Of a stretch of DNA of 43,464 nt, positions 31,979 to 40,370 are shown piece by piece. The position numbers were made by a program, and so were the translations under genes. The notes under the pieces were generated by a model. That model was not told the origin of the DNA, made no database searches, and saw only the letters and a list, made by a program, of their open reading frames with translations. Within the stretch, counting starts at the first letter, position 1, and every line of letters starts with the position of its first letter. Source of the stretch: Collinsella aerofaciens (GTDB lineage: Bacteria > Actinomycetota > Coriobacteriia > Coriobacteriales > Coriobacteriaceae); NCBI GenBank assembly GCA_021639365.1, contig JAJXHK010000014.1, forward strand, positions 1-43,464, written 5' to 3'.

Positions 31979-33331
31979 ATGTCTGACGACTTTTACACCA
32001 TGGTCGATTCCGGAGACCCGGCACCCGACAACGAGCACATCACCGGCGTGCGCGAAGAGCGTGAGGAAGGCGAGCAGACGACCACGCAGGCGCCAAAAGC
32101 CATGTACGCCGCGCGCATCGCCGTCTATGACGACATGCTGTCGACACCGCGTGTGATCGTCATTGATCCACAAGATGTCCGCACGTATTTGGAAGAGACG
32201 ACCAACACCGTCTACCAGTGCATGAAAGAACAGGGTGGCCATATCTCGCTCATGGTCATCCGCGAGATTGTCGAAAACTTTATCCACGCGCACTTTGCCG
32301 AGCCCATCATCTCGATTCTGGACGGCGGAGACACCATCCGCTTTGCTGATCAAGGACCCGGCATCGACGACAAGGAGCGCGCTTTCGACTTTGGCGTTAC
32401 CAGCGCAAACAGCAAGATGAAGCGCTATATCCGTGGAACCGGAGCAGGGTTTCCCATGGTGCAGGAGTATTTGGAAAACGCCGGCGGGGCCGTGTCCATC
32501 GAGGACAACATGGGCAACGGCACCGTGGTTACGGTAAGCCTGGACCCTAAACGCGTGCAGGAAATAGAGCGTGCCGGCGGACGCGGTGCTGCCGTGCGGC
32601 CCGAGACGGAGCAGCCCACATATCCCCTGCCGGGAGCTTTTGCGCAGCAGCCCATGGCAACGCAACAGATGCAGCGCCCCGTGGGACAGATGCAGCAGCC
32701 CGGAATGCTTCCCACACAAGAGCCCCAGGCGGCATCGATGTCGATGCCGCCAAACGCGCCAGAGGCCATGCCGCTGGCGGATCAGGATGCAGCAGCAATG
32801 CAGCAGGCGACGGGGGCACCGGGTGGCCAGCAAATGGGCTATCAGCCGTACCAGCAGGGATATCCATATCAGCAGATGCCGCCACTGGGGTATGGCCAGC
32901 AGTTCCCGCAGCAGTACCAGCAGGGATATCAGCAGCCGTACCAGCAGATGCCGCAGCAGCAGTACAACCCCTGGGCCCAGCAGATGCCTCCGCAGCCTTA
33001 CCAACAGTGGCCTCAAAGTTTTCAACAGCAAATGCCGCCAATGCAGAGTTCTCAACAACCAGCAGCTCAAATGATGTATCCTAATGCAGCAAATCAGTAT
33101 GCGCAGCCACAACCGGACGTGTTCGTAAGCGATCGCGGCAACGCCGCGCTGGGCTATCTGGCGCAAAATCAAGCGTGCGGTGCTACCGATCTGGCGAGGG
33201 CGTTTGGAAACTCGGCCCCCACTTGGTCACGCACGCTCAATGACTTGGCGCAGGCCGGCTTGGTCATCAAGCATGGCCAGAAATACCATCTGACCGAACT
33301 CGGCACCGCTCGCGTGCGAGCTCAGAGCTAA
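31979..33331 (+). CDS. GHKL ATPase with Gln-rich linker and C-terminal winged-helix-like domain
   Basis: 450 residues, no family name known to me. An N-terminal region (1-80) precedes a GHKL (histidine-kinase/MutL-type) ATPase domain: N-box EIVEN (Glu96, Asn100), G1 box DQGPGI (124-129) and Gly-rich lid RGTGAGF (152-158). There is no phosphoacceptor His domain, so it is not an ordinary kinase. A low-complexity Gln/Pro/Met/Tyr-rich linker (about 210-375) leads to a C-terminal region (about 380-450, GYLAQNQACGATDLARAFG...TLNDLAQAGLVIKHGQKYHLTELG) with a MarR-like winged-helix pattern. It lies 15 bp upstream of dnaA on the same strand, surely in one transcript with it. A nucleotide-controlled DNA-binding role at the origin is inference. 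Confidence 0.85.
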   Translation: MSDDFYTMVDSGDPAPDNEHITGVREEREEGEQTTTQAPKAMYAARIAVYDDMLSTPRVIVIDPQDVRTYLEETTNTVYQCMKEQGGHISLMVIREIVENFIHAHFAEPIISILDGGDTIRFADQGPGIDDKERAFDFGVTSANSKMKRYIRGTGAGFPMVQEYLENAGGAVSIEDNMGNGTVVTVSLDPKRVQEIERAGGRGAAVRPETEQPTYPLPGAFAQQPMATQQMQRPVGQMQQPGMLPTQEPQAASMSMPPNAPEAMPLADQDAAAMQQATGAPGGQQMGYQPYQQGYPYQQMPPLGYGQQFPQQYQQGYQQPYQQMPQQQYNPWAQQMPPQPYQQWPQSFQQQMPPMQSSQQPAAQMMYPNAANQYAQPQPDVFVSDRGNAALGYLAQNQACGATDLARAFGNSAPTWSRTLNDLAQAGLVIKHGQKYHLTELGTARVRAQS

Positions 33332-33346
33332 AGAACGGGAGAGACA

Positions 33347-35071
33347 GTGGACGAGGAAGCAAGCATCATCCTGGGGGATGCCATCGCCTTTTGCCAGCGC
33401 GACGGCCAAGATGCACGCCTCATCAACATGCTGGGGCAATCGCGCGCCATAAGCCTGACCGAAGATACGCTCACGATTGAGGCCCCCTCGCGCTTTGCCA
33501 TCGCGCAGCTCAAAAAGCATCAGCCGACCATTGAGGCCTATCTGGAAGAAATCGCCTTTGCACCGATTGCGCTCGACATCGCGGCACCGCAAGGCGCAAC
33601 GGCCGAATCCGGTGCCGCGACGGTGCCCGGCGCTGCTCCCGCTGCTTCCCCGGCGGTGCCGGCCTCCGCAGGCGACGTGCCGACAATCGAGCACCAGCAC
33701 AGCGATGTTTCCCGTGAAACCATGGCACCGTTGCCGACCGCGGCGGCGACGTCAACGAACGCACCCGTCACGCACATGCCGATCGCTCACGACGCAGCGG
33801 CGGGCGCGGATTCGGGCATTGCAATCAAGAACACGCTCTCGGCCGATGATTTTCGTCGCATGATGAACCAGATGAAGGGCGGAGCGCCGACTAAGTCCAC
33901 GCAAGCTGCGACCCCCGCTTCACCCATGCCGGCACCGACCGTACCGGCCGAGCAAAATACGGATGGAGCCCCGCTCGCCGCGAACTCAAAATTTACCTTT
34001 GAGAACTTTGTCTACGGCCCCGAGAACAGCCATGCCTATCGCTCGGCACTCAAGTTTGCCGCCCTCGCGGACGAGCGCGGCACGTGCACATCACTGTTCA
34101 TCTACGGCAAATCGGGCCTGGGCAAGACGCACCTGCTGCTTGCAATCAAAAACGAACTCGCCGAGAAGTCGCCCGAGATCAAGGTCAAGTATGCCAACTC
34201 CCAGGCATATCTGGACGATCTGATGACCGAGTTCGACCGCCAAAAGAAGAGCAACGCCCCCATCATGCAGGCGTACCACGGCGTGGACGTGCTCATCATC
34301 GATGACATCCAAAACATCATCGGCAAGCGCGCGAGCGTGGACTACTTTTTCCAGCTCATGGACGAGTTCATCCGCAACAACAAGAAGGTCGTCATCGCGG
34401 CAGACCGCGCCCCCAAGGACCTGAGCATGGACGAGCGTCTGACCAGCCGCTTCAACGCCGGCATGCTCTGCCTGGTCGCAGAGCCCAGCTACGAGATGAA
34501 ATACAAGATCTTGCAGCGCTATTACGAGAACACCATCGTCGCCGCTCCCGAGGCAGGCGACGACTCGCTGCTGGCGGCCTATGGGGGCGACGGCGGGCAC
34601 CTGACCGACGAGCACTTTAAACACATGGCCGAGGTCTCGGGCACCAACATCCGCGAGCTCGAGAGCTTCTGCGAGCGCTGCGCCGGCGAGGCGGGCGACC
34701 GCGAGCGCGAGGGCGGGGAGCTCACCTTTGACGATATCGACGCCATCGCCAGCCAGTACTTCGACACATCGGCCAAAAAGATCAACGTCCAGACGGTTCA
34801 GTCCGTCATCGAAGAGCAGTACGGCGTGACGCACGAGGAGCTCATCGGCCCGCGTCGCAACGCCAATATCGCCAAAGCACGCCATATTGCCATCTATCTG
34901 GCCATCGAGATGTGCGAGATGACGACCACGGCGGTGGGCGCCGAATTTGGCAACCGCAACCACTCGACCGTCAGCACGAGCTACAAAAAGGTCCAGAAGA
35001 TGATCCAGGAAGACCGCACCGTCACCGAAGACCTCAAGTCGCTGCGCGATAAAATTACACTGCGCTCGTAG
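33347..35071 (+). CDS. dnaA: Chromosomal replication initiator DnaA
   Basis: 574 residues, longer than usual because of domain II. Domain I is about 1-80. An Ala/Pro/Thr-rich linker (about 80-210) follows. The AAA+ domain III has Walker A GKSGLGKT (254-261) and Walker B VLIIDDIQN. Domain IV carries the signature ARHIAIYLAIEMCEMTTTAVGAEFGNRNHSTV. It opens oriC and recruits the helicase. GTG start at 33,347 with GGGAG 5 nt upstream. A near-consensus parS lies within the linker-coding region. Confidence 0.98.
   Translation: MDEEASIILGDAIAFCQRDGQDARLINMLGQSRAISLTEDTLTIEAPSRFAIAQLKKHQPTIEAYLEEIAFAPIALDIAAPQGATAESGAATVPGAAPAASPAVPASAGDVPTIEHQHSDVSRETMAPLPTAAATSTNAPVTHMPIAHDAAAGADSGIAIKNTLSADDFRRMMNQMKGGAPTKSTQAATPASPMPAPTVPAEQNTDGAPLAANSKFTFENFVYGPENSHAYRSALKFAALADERGTCTSLFIYGKSGLGKTHLLLAIKNELAEKSPEIKVKYANSQAYLDDLMTEFDRQKKSNAPIMQAYHGVDVLIIDDIQNIIGKRASVDYFFQLMDEFIRNNKKVVIAADRAPKDLSMDERLTSRFNAGMLCLVAEPSYEMKYKILQRYYENTIVAAPEAGDDSLLAAYGGDGGHLTDEHFKHMAEVSGTNIRELESFCERCAGEAGDREREGGELTFDDIDAIASQYFDTSAKKINVQTVQSVIEEQYGVTHEELIGPRRNANIAKARHIAIYLAIEMCEMTTTAVGAEFGNRNHSTVSTSYKKVQKMIQEDRTVTEDLKSLRDKITLRS
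33706..33721. promoter_or_regulatory. parS-like site inside dnaA
   Basis: TGTTTCCCGTGAAACC matches the parS consensus at 14 of 16 positions. It encodes part of DVSRET in the poorly constrained linker of DnaA, a peptide often produced by parS sites embedded in genes. About 5 kb from the triple site. Confidence 0.65.
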
Positions 35072-35309
35072 GGAAATAGAGACACCTGTTGAAAACTTGT
35101 CGAAACCACGGGCATAAGGTGTCTAAAACCCAACCCGCGGTGATGAAAAGTTTTGCGCAGGTTTTGAACGTGGAAAACCACCCCTGTTGCACACAGGTTG
35201 CTGTCGATTCTCTTTCTGGGTCTGACCTGCGTCTTTGGGAGTAATCAACAGTTTCGTCAGTGCTATTACTATTATTAAGATATTTATATCTATAGAAAGG
35301 TATTAAAAG
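35072..35309. promoter_or_regulatory. Candidate oriC (dnaA-dnaN intergenic region)
   Basis: 238 bp, non-coding. It contains the inverted third copy of AGTTTTCAACAGGT (35,084-35,097), further TTG/CAA-containing DnaA-box relatives (around 35,160, 35,200 and 35,243), and an AT-rich stretch at 35,263-35,295 (TATTACTATTATTAAG and following) suited to strand opening. The TAC/TAT/TAT/TAA triplet run resembles a DnaA-trio element. It also contains the dnaN promoter. Gene direction diverges around here. Confidence 0.65.
35084..35097 (-). promoter_or_regulatory. DnaA-box-like repeat, copy 3 (inverted)
   Basis: Reverse complement of AGTTTTCAACAGGT, 13 bp after the dnaA stop codon. Confidence 0.55.
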
Positions 35310-36413
35310 ATGAAGTTCACCGTCAGCCAGAGCTCGCTTACACAAGCCATCGGCGTCGTTATGAAGGGTGTCGCTTCGGCATCCACCCTCCCCATCCTGT
35401 CGGGCGTGCTCGTTAAGGCCCAAGACGGCATCTTGGAATTCCAGACCTCTAACTACACCATCTCGATCCGTCATCGCATCGCGGCGCATGTCGAAGAAGA
35501 GGGCGAGATGGTTATTCCCTGTAAGATGCTCTCCAATATCACCAAGACCCTCCCCGATGCCCCGGTCACCTTTGAGCTGTCCGAGCGCCAGGTGCTGATT
35601 GGTTGCGAGAAGAGCTCTTTTAGGCTGAACACGCTCGATGCCAATGACTTCCCCGAGTTTCCGGCCTATGCCATCGAGAGTGCCGTGGAGCTGCCGACCG
35701 ATGTCTTGTCCGAAATGGTCGGCCGCGTGTGGCGCGTCACCTCGACCGACAAGGCTCGCCCCATCCTGGGCGGTGTGCACATGAAGGTCGAGAACAACAC
35801 CGTACGCCTGGTAGCGACCGATTCCTTCCGCTTGGCCGTGTGCGATACGCAGGTCGAGACCTCGACCCTCGAGGGCTCCTTTGAGCTCAACGTTCCGGCT
35901 GACGCCTTTAACGACGCGCTGAACATCATGGCCAGCCAAGCGACCATCATGATCGGGGCTACCGACACCCAGGTCGTCTTCGAGGCCGGCAACACCACCT
36001 ACGTGTCGCGTCGCATCGAGGGCGTGTACCCCAACTACAAGCAGCTCATCCCCGATTCGTGCGTGACGAGCGTCAAGATCGACGTCGCCGCCTTTAACGC
36101 CGCCCTCAAGCGCGTGGCCGTTATCGCGAGCGCCAACCCCGCCGTCAAGTTCGAGATCGATGTCGAGAACGGGCAGATGGGCCTGTCCTCCATTTCCAAT
36201 GACCAGGACCTTGCGCAGGAGACGATCGATGTCGAGGCCGAGGGCGAGTCGGGTACCATCGCCTTCAACTACCATTACATCTTCGGCTGCCTCAATGCCC
36301 TGTCCAAGGAGAAGGAGATCACGCTGGAGCTCAAGAGCTACTCGCAGGCGGGCATCTTTAAGTCCTACGATAAGATCAACTACCTGTACCTGGTCATGCC
36401 GGTCCGCATCTAG
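35310..36413 (+). CDS. dnaN: DNA polymerase III beta subunit (sliding clamp)
   Basis: 367 residues. Three clamp folds typical of DnaN: start MKFTVSQSSLTQAIGVVMK, middle ILGGVHMKVENNTVRLVATDSFRLA, and C-terminal YLYLVMPVRI. It encircles DNA and tethers polymerase and other clamp-binding proteins. RBS AAAGG, 9 nt before the ATG. Followed 9 bp later by recF. Confidence 0.98.
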   Translation: MKFTVSQSSLTQAIGVVMKGVASASTLPILSGVLVKAQDGILEFQTSNYTISIRHRIAAHVEEEGEMVIPCKMLSNITKTLPDAPVTFELSERQVLIGCEKSSFRLNTLDANDFPEFPAYAIESAVELPTDVLSEMVGRVWRVTSTDKARPILGGVHMKVENNTVRLVATDSFRLAVCDTQVETSTLEGSFELNVPADAFNDALNIMASQATIMIGATDTQVVFEAGNTTYVSRRIEGVYPNYKQLIPDSCVTSVKIDVAAFNAALKRVAVIASANPAVKFEIDVENGQMGLSSISNDQDLAQETIDVEAEGESGTIAFNYHYIFGCLNALSKEKEITLELKSYSQAGIFKSYDKINYLYLVMPVRI

Positions 36414-36422
36414 CGCTGCGCC

Positions 36423-37529
36423 ATGACCATGTTCGCCCGCGATCTTTCCGTCGCGCACTACCGCAGCTTCGATAGTTATCGCCTTGCCCTGGACGAGGGC
36501 GTGACGATACTTGCGGGACCCAACGCGGCGGGAAAGACCAATCTCATAGAGGCGCTGCAGCTGCTGACGAGCGGCGCCTCGTTTAGGCATCCGACCGCAG
36601 CCGAGCTCGTCCATGACGGCGTGGGCTCGTGCAAGATCGAGCTGAGGCTCGAGGGCGACGGCCGCGTGCTTGATATGGGATTGAGCGCGGAGGACGGTAA
36701 GCGCTCGTTTAGCCGCAACGGTAAGAGATGCTCTGCCGCCGGTGTGCGCGGGGTTCTGCCGAGCGTGCTGTTTTGCCCCGACCATCTGGACATGGTTAAG
36801 CGAGGCGCCAGTGTGCGCCGCGCCGCCCTCGATGACTTTGGCATGCAGCTGAGCGCACGCTATGCCGATCTTGCGAGCACCTATGGGCGCTGCGTGACCC
36901 AGCGTAACGCCTTGCTCAAGGAGACTTGGTGCTGCCGCGAGATGCTCGGCGCGTGGAACGATTCGATTGCCCGCGCGGGCTCGGCCCTGCTCGTGCACCG
37001 GTTGGCCCTGCTCGACCGGCTGGCGGGCCATGTGCACACTGCCTACGGGCAAGTGGCGTCCGGTGAGGCCGCCAGCGTGACCTATGCGTCCACGCTGGGG
37101 GATTTGCCCCAGGTCGAGGATCGCGAAGAGCTGAAGGGCTGGGCGTACGAGCGCATGCTGGCTGCCCTTGATGAGCACGCCGACGAGGAAATTCGCCGCG
37201 GCGTGACGTTGGTGGGACCGCATCGCGACGAGATTGAGTTTACCGTGGCGGGTCGCTCCGCCCGTTCATTTGCCAGCCAAGGACAGCAGCGTACACTGGT
37301 GCTGTCCTGGAAGGTGGCCGAGGTTGCCGTGGCTCGCGATGTCCTGGGCACCGCCCCACTGCTGCTTTTGGACGACGTGATGAGCGAGCTCGACGGCGAG
37401 CGTCGCGGCGCTTTCCTGCGGCTGATCGGCGATGATATCCAGACGGTCATAACTACGACCAACCTGGGGTACTTTACCGATGACCTGCTTGATCGAGCCA
37501 AGGTGGTGAGCATGGGTGAGACGTGCTAA
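36423..37529 (+). CDS. recF: DNA replication and repair protein RecF
   Basis: 368-residue SMC-like ATPase that loads RecA at gaps. Walker A GPNAAGKTNLIEA near residue 33, signature region FASQGQQRTLVLSWK, and Walker B LLLLDDVMSELD are present. The start is ATG at 36,423; a second ATG two codons later is equally possible, and neither has a strong RBS, suggesting coupling to dnaN. Overlaps dciA by 14 bp. Confidence 0.96.
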   Translation: MTMFARDLSVAHYRSFDSYRLALDEGVTILAGPNAAGKTNLIEALQLLTSGASFRHPTAAELVHDGVGSCKIELRLEGDGRVLDMGLSAEDGKRSFSRNGKRCSAAGVRGVLPSVLFCPDHLDMVKRGASVRRAALDDFGMQLSARYADLASTYGRCVTQRNALLKETWCCREMLGAWNDSIARAGSALLVHRLALLDRLAGHVHTAYGQVASGEAASVTYASTLGDLPQVEDREELKGWAYERMLAALDEHADEEIRRGVTLVGPHRDEIEFTVAGRSARSFASQGQQRTLVLSWKVAEVAVARDVLGTAPLLLLDDVMSELDGERRGAFLRLIGDDIQTVITTTNLGYFTDDLLDRAKVVSMGETC

Positions 37530-38079
37530 TTACGAGCGCGAGAGCGAGACGGTCGCCTTCAGCGGGTTTTTGAACGCAGAGCGCCAGCGCATCCTGGCGG
37601 CTGCAACGCCTAAGCGCCGTGCGCAGATGGAGGCCGCCGAGGAGTCGCGCACGGTCTATCGCGCATGGAACGCGGTGTGCTCGGGCACGCGCGAGGGGCG
37701 GCATGTGACGGGACTGCGCTACCTGCCCGAGTCCAATGAGCTGCTGGTATATCTCGACTCGCCCTCGTGGACGCAGGAAATGACGCTGTTGCGCGAGATC
37801 ATCCGCGCACGCATGGAGCGCGCCGGTGCGCATGTGGACGGCCTGGTGTTCAAAACCACCGCGCCCGGTCACACACCGCCCGCCGCCAAGGAACGCCTGC
37901 GCCCGGCGCCGACCGAGCGACCGCCGGCCCCGCACGCCGACCTAAGTGAGGCCGAGCGTACCGAGATCGAGCGCCAAGTGGCGCCCATCGAAGACCAAAA
38001 ACTGCGCGAGGCCCTCGAGAATGCCATGAGAGCCAGTGCCGAGTGGGCCAAGGGCGTGCAAAGCAAAAAAGAGCCTTAA
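37516..38079 (+). CDS. dciA: DciA-like DUF721 protein
   Basis: 187 residues. The DUF721 core is in the middle (TVYRAWNAVCSGTREGRHVTGLRYLPESNELLVYLDSPSWTQEM...IIRARM). DciA proteins act with the replicative helicase in most bacteria that lack DnaC. The C-terminal third is Pro/Arg-rich then helical (ERTEIERQVAPIEDQKLREALENAM). GTG start inside recF, so it is translated from the same message. Assignment rests on the DUF721 pattern and the recF-gyrB position. Confidence 0.85.
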   Translation: MRRANYERESETVAFSGFLNAERQRILAAATPKRRAQMEAAEESRTVYRAWNAVCSGTREGRHVTGLRYLPESNELLVYLDSPSWTQEMTLLREIIRARMERAGAHVDGLVFKTTAPGHTPPAAKERLRPAPTERPPAPHADLSEAERTEIERQVAPIEDQKLREALENAMRASAEWAKGVQSKKEP

Positions 38080-38107
38080 ATCGCATCTGGTGGCCTTGTA
38101 GAGCCAA

Positions 38108-38135
38108 ATACCCTCGTTCCCGAGGGTATTTTTTT
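38108..38135 (+). terminator. Terminator after dciA
   Basis: A 9-bp stem, ATACCCTCG / CGAGGGTAT with a TTCC loop, is followed by T6-7. It separates the dnaA-dciA block from gyrB. Confidence 0.9.
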
Positions 38136-38184
38136 ACGATAAACTAGTAAGGCTGTACACATTTTCTTGACTGAAGGAGGACGT

Positions 38185-40215
38185 GTGGCAAACGAAAACG
38201 ATTACGATGGCGGCGAGATTAAGATCCTCGAAGGTCTCGAGGCCGTTCGTAAGCGCCCGGGCATGTATATCGGCTCGACGAGCGCCAGCGGTCTGCATCA
38301 CCTGGTGTGGGAGATCGTTGACAACTCCGTCGACGAGGCCATGGCCGGTTTCTGCACCGAGATCCAGGTGACGGTCCACGCCGACAACTCCATCACGGTC
38401 GTCGACAACGGGCGCGGCATCCCCGTCGACGAGCACCCTGTTAAAAAGATCCCGACGCTCGAGGTCGTTATGACGATCTTGCATGCCGGCGGTAAGTTCG
38501 ATAACTCGGCCTATAAGGTCTCGGGCGGCCTGCACGGCGTGGGCATCTCCGTCGTCAACGCACTGTCCAAGCGCGTGGTCGTTCAGGTCCGTCGCGATGG
38601 CAACACCTACGAGATGGAGTTCTCGCGCGGCAAGACCGTCAAGAAGATGGAGGTCGTGGGCACCTCGGATTCGACGGGCACCACCGTCACCTTCTGGCCC
38701 GACGACGAGATCTTCGAGACCTGCATCTACGATTTCGATACGCTGCACAACCGTCTGCAGGAGACGGCGTTCCTCAATAAGAACCTCAAGATCGTGCTGA
38801 CCGACGAGCGCGAGGCGACTCCCCACGTGGAGGAGTTTTGCTACGAGGGCGGCATCATCGACTTCGTCAAGTTCCTCAACGAGGGCAAGGACGTCCCCGA
38901 GGCCTTTAAGGAGCCCATCTACATCGAGGGCAAATCGGACCCGGACGCGCCTGTGGCCAAGATGGGCGAGGTCGAGGTTTCCCTGCAGTGGAATAGCGGC
39001 TACGGCGAGAACGTCATGTCGTTTGCCAACGACATCTACACTCCCGAGGGCGGCATGCACCTTGAGGGCTTCCGCACCGCGCTCACCCGCGTGATCAACG
39101 ACTACGCGCGCAAACAGAACCTGCTCAAGGAAAAAGACGCCAACCTGACCGGCGACGATGTGCGCGAGGGCCTTTCGGCCGTTATCTCGGTCAAGCTGCC
39201 CGATCCGCAGTTTGAGGGCCAGACCAAGGCCAAGCTCGGTAGCTCCTATATGCGCGCGCTCACGCTCAAGATCGTGACCGACGGCCTCGCCGATTACTTG
39301 GAGGAGCATCCCAAGCCCGCCCGCGAGATCGTCAAGAAGGCGCAACAGGCCTGCAAGGCGCGAAACGCCGCCCGCAAGGCGCGCGAGGCGACCCGCCGCA
39401 AGAGCCTGCTCGAGACGGCGTCCCTGCCCGGTAAGCTCGCTGACTGCTCGGTGCGCGATGCCGAGCTGACCGAGCTCTTCATCGTAGAGGGCGACTCGGC
39501 AGGCGGTTCGGCCAAGGACGGCCGTCGCCGAGACATCCAGGCGATTCTGCCCCTGCGCGGCAAGATTCTAAACGTCGAACGCGTTGGTGACCATCGCGCG
39601 TTCTCGAGTGACACCATCCAGTCGCTGATTACCGCGATCGGCTGCGGCGTCACGACGAGTGCCGGCGACGGCGGCGACTTCGATATCACCAAGGCGCGCT
39701 ACCACAAGATCATCATCATGACCGATGCAGACGTCGACGGTGCGCACATCCGCATCCTGCTGCTGACGTTCTTCTACAAGTACATGCGTCCGCTGATCGA
39801 TGCCGGCTACGTCTATGTTGCCTGTCCGCCCATCTTTGGCATTAAGGTGCGCAACAAGATCCACTACGTGTATCCCAACGGCCGCCAGCCCGAAGACGAG
39901 ATCCTGCGCGACACCATCCAGAGTCTGGGCCTGAACCCCGACGATAACGACGAAGACAGCAAGGCCAAGGATGGCAAGATCACCAAGAAGCGCAAGGGCT
40001 ATACCGTCCAGCGCTACAAGGGTCTGGGCGAGATGGACCCCAAGCAGCTCGCCTCGACGACGATGGATCCCAAGACCCGCATCCTGCAGCGCGTGTCGAT
40101 CGAGGATGCCGTGGTGGCAGACCGCGCCGTGCGCGAGCTGATGGGCTCCGAGGTCGGCTATCGCCGCGAGTACATCGAGAAGCATGCGCATGATGCACGC
40201 TTCTTAGACGCCTAA
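38185..40215 (+). CDS. gyrB: DNA gyrase subunit B
   Basis: 676-residue ATPase subunit of gyrase. GHKL motifs: EIVDNSVDEAMAG, DNGRGIPV, GGLHGVGISVVNAL. TOPRIM: VEGDSAGGSAKDGRRR and IIMTDADVDGAHIR. The C-terminus is KGLGEMDPKQLASTTMDP. The usual GRDR after the GDSAGG motif reads DGRRRDIQA here. I chose GTG at 38,185 because AAGGAGG lies 4 nt upstream. A TTG six codons earlier overlaps that site. Confidence 0.98.
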   Translation: MANENDYDGGEIKILEGLEAVRKRPGMYIGSTSASGLHHLVWEIVDNSVDEAMAGFCTEIQVTVHADNSITVVDNGRGIPVDEHPVKKIPTLEVVMTILHAGGKFDNSAYKVSGGLHGVGISVVNALSKRVVVQVRRDGNTYEMEFSRGKTVKKMEVVGTSDSTGTTVTFWPDDEIFETCIYDFDTLHNRLQETAFLNKNLKIVLTDEREATPHVEEFCYEGGIIDFVKFLNEGKDVPEAFKEPIYIEGKSDPDAPVAKMGEVEVSLQWNSGYGENVMSFANDIYTPEGGMHLEGFRTALTRVINDYARKQNLLKEKDANLTGDDVREGLSAVISVKLPDPQFEGQTKAKLGSSYMRALTLKIVTDGLADYLEEHPKPAREIVKKAQQACKARNAARKAREATRRKSLLETASLPGKLADCSVRDAELTELFIVEGDSAGGSAKDGRRRDIQAILPLRGKILNVERVGDHRAFSSDTIQSLITAIGCGVTTSAGDGGDFDITKARYHKIIIMTDADVDGAHIRILLLTFFYKYMRPLIDAGYVYVACPPIFGIKVRNKIHYVYPNGRQPEDEILRDTIQSLGLNPDDNDEDSKAKDGKITKKRKGYTVQRYKGLGEMDPKQLASTTMDPKTRILQRVSIEDAVVADRAVRELMGSEVGYRREYIEKHAHDARFLDA

Positions 40216-40221
40216 CCTGTT

Positions 40222-40322
40222 CGGCTTTCCCAGCCACCGCACCTTCGCCCTCAATCGTCGGTCGCGTACCCAAGTACGCTTCCCTCCTCTTTCGAGCGAA
40301 TCTGCGGCACCTGGAAAAGCCG
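40222..40322. repeat. Long imperfect inverted repeat between gyrB and gyrA
   Basis: CGGCTTTCCCAG (from 40,222) pairs with CTGGAAAAGCCG (ending 40,322). Partial complementarity continues inward to a perfect core, GCGTAC (40,264-40,269) with GTACGC (40,274-40,279) and a CCAA loop. About 100 bp can fold into a long stem. It lacks a T-run, so it is not a standard terminator. Confidence 0.6.
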
Positions 40323-40370
40323 TCTCCGTGGCAGGGAACTAATGGACCACGCAAACCATGAGGAGGTAAC

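Noticed and set aside
33018..33028. Further DnaA-box-like GTTTTCAACAG inside the GHKL gene
   Set aside because: Explained by the coding sequence for Phe-Gln-Gln in the Gln-rich linker, and it lacks the full 14-bp repeat.
32850..33060. Tandem-repeat or CRISPR-like array
   Set aside because: The CAG-rich repetition is the Gln-rich linker coding sequence. Units are irregular and have no spacers.
31889..33172. 427-codon minus-strand frame opposite the GHKL gene
   Set aside because: Mirror of CAG-rich codons, giving Leu/Arg/His-rich text. The plus frame has real ATPase motifs.
35055..37223. 722-codon open frame on the minus strand across dnaN and recF
   Set aside because: Antisense shadow of two certain genes. 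Such frames arise from GC-rich codon bias, and there is no RBS or recognisable protein.
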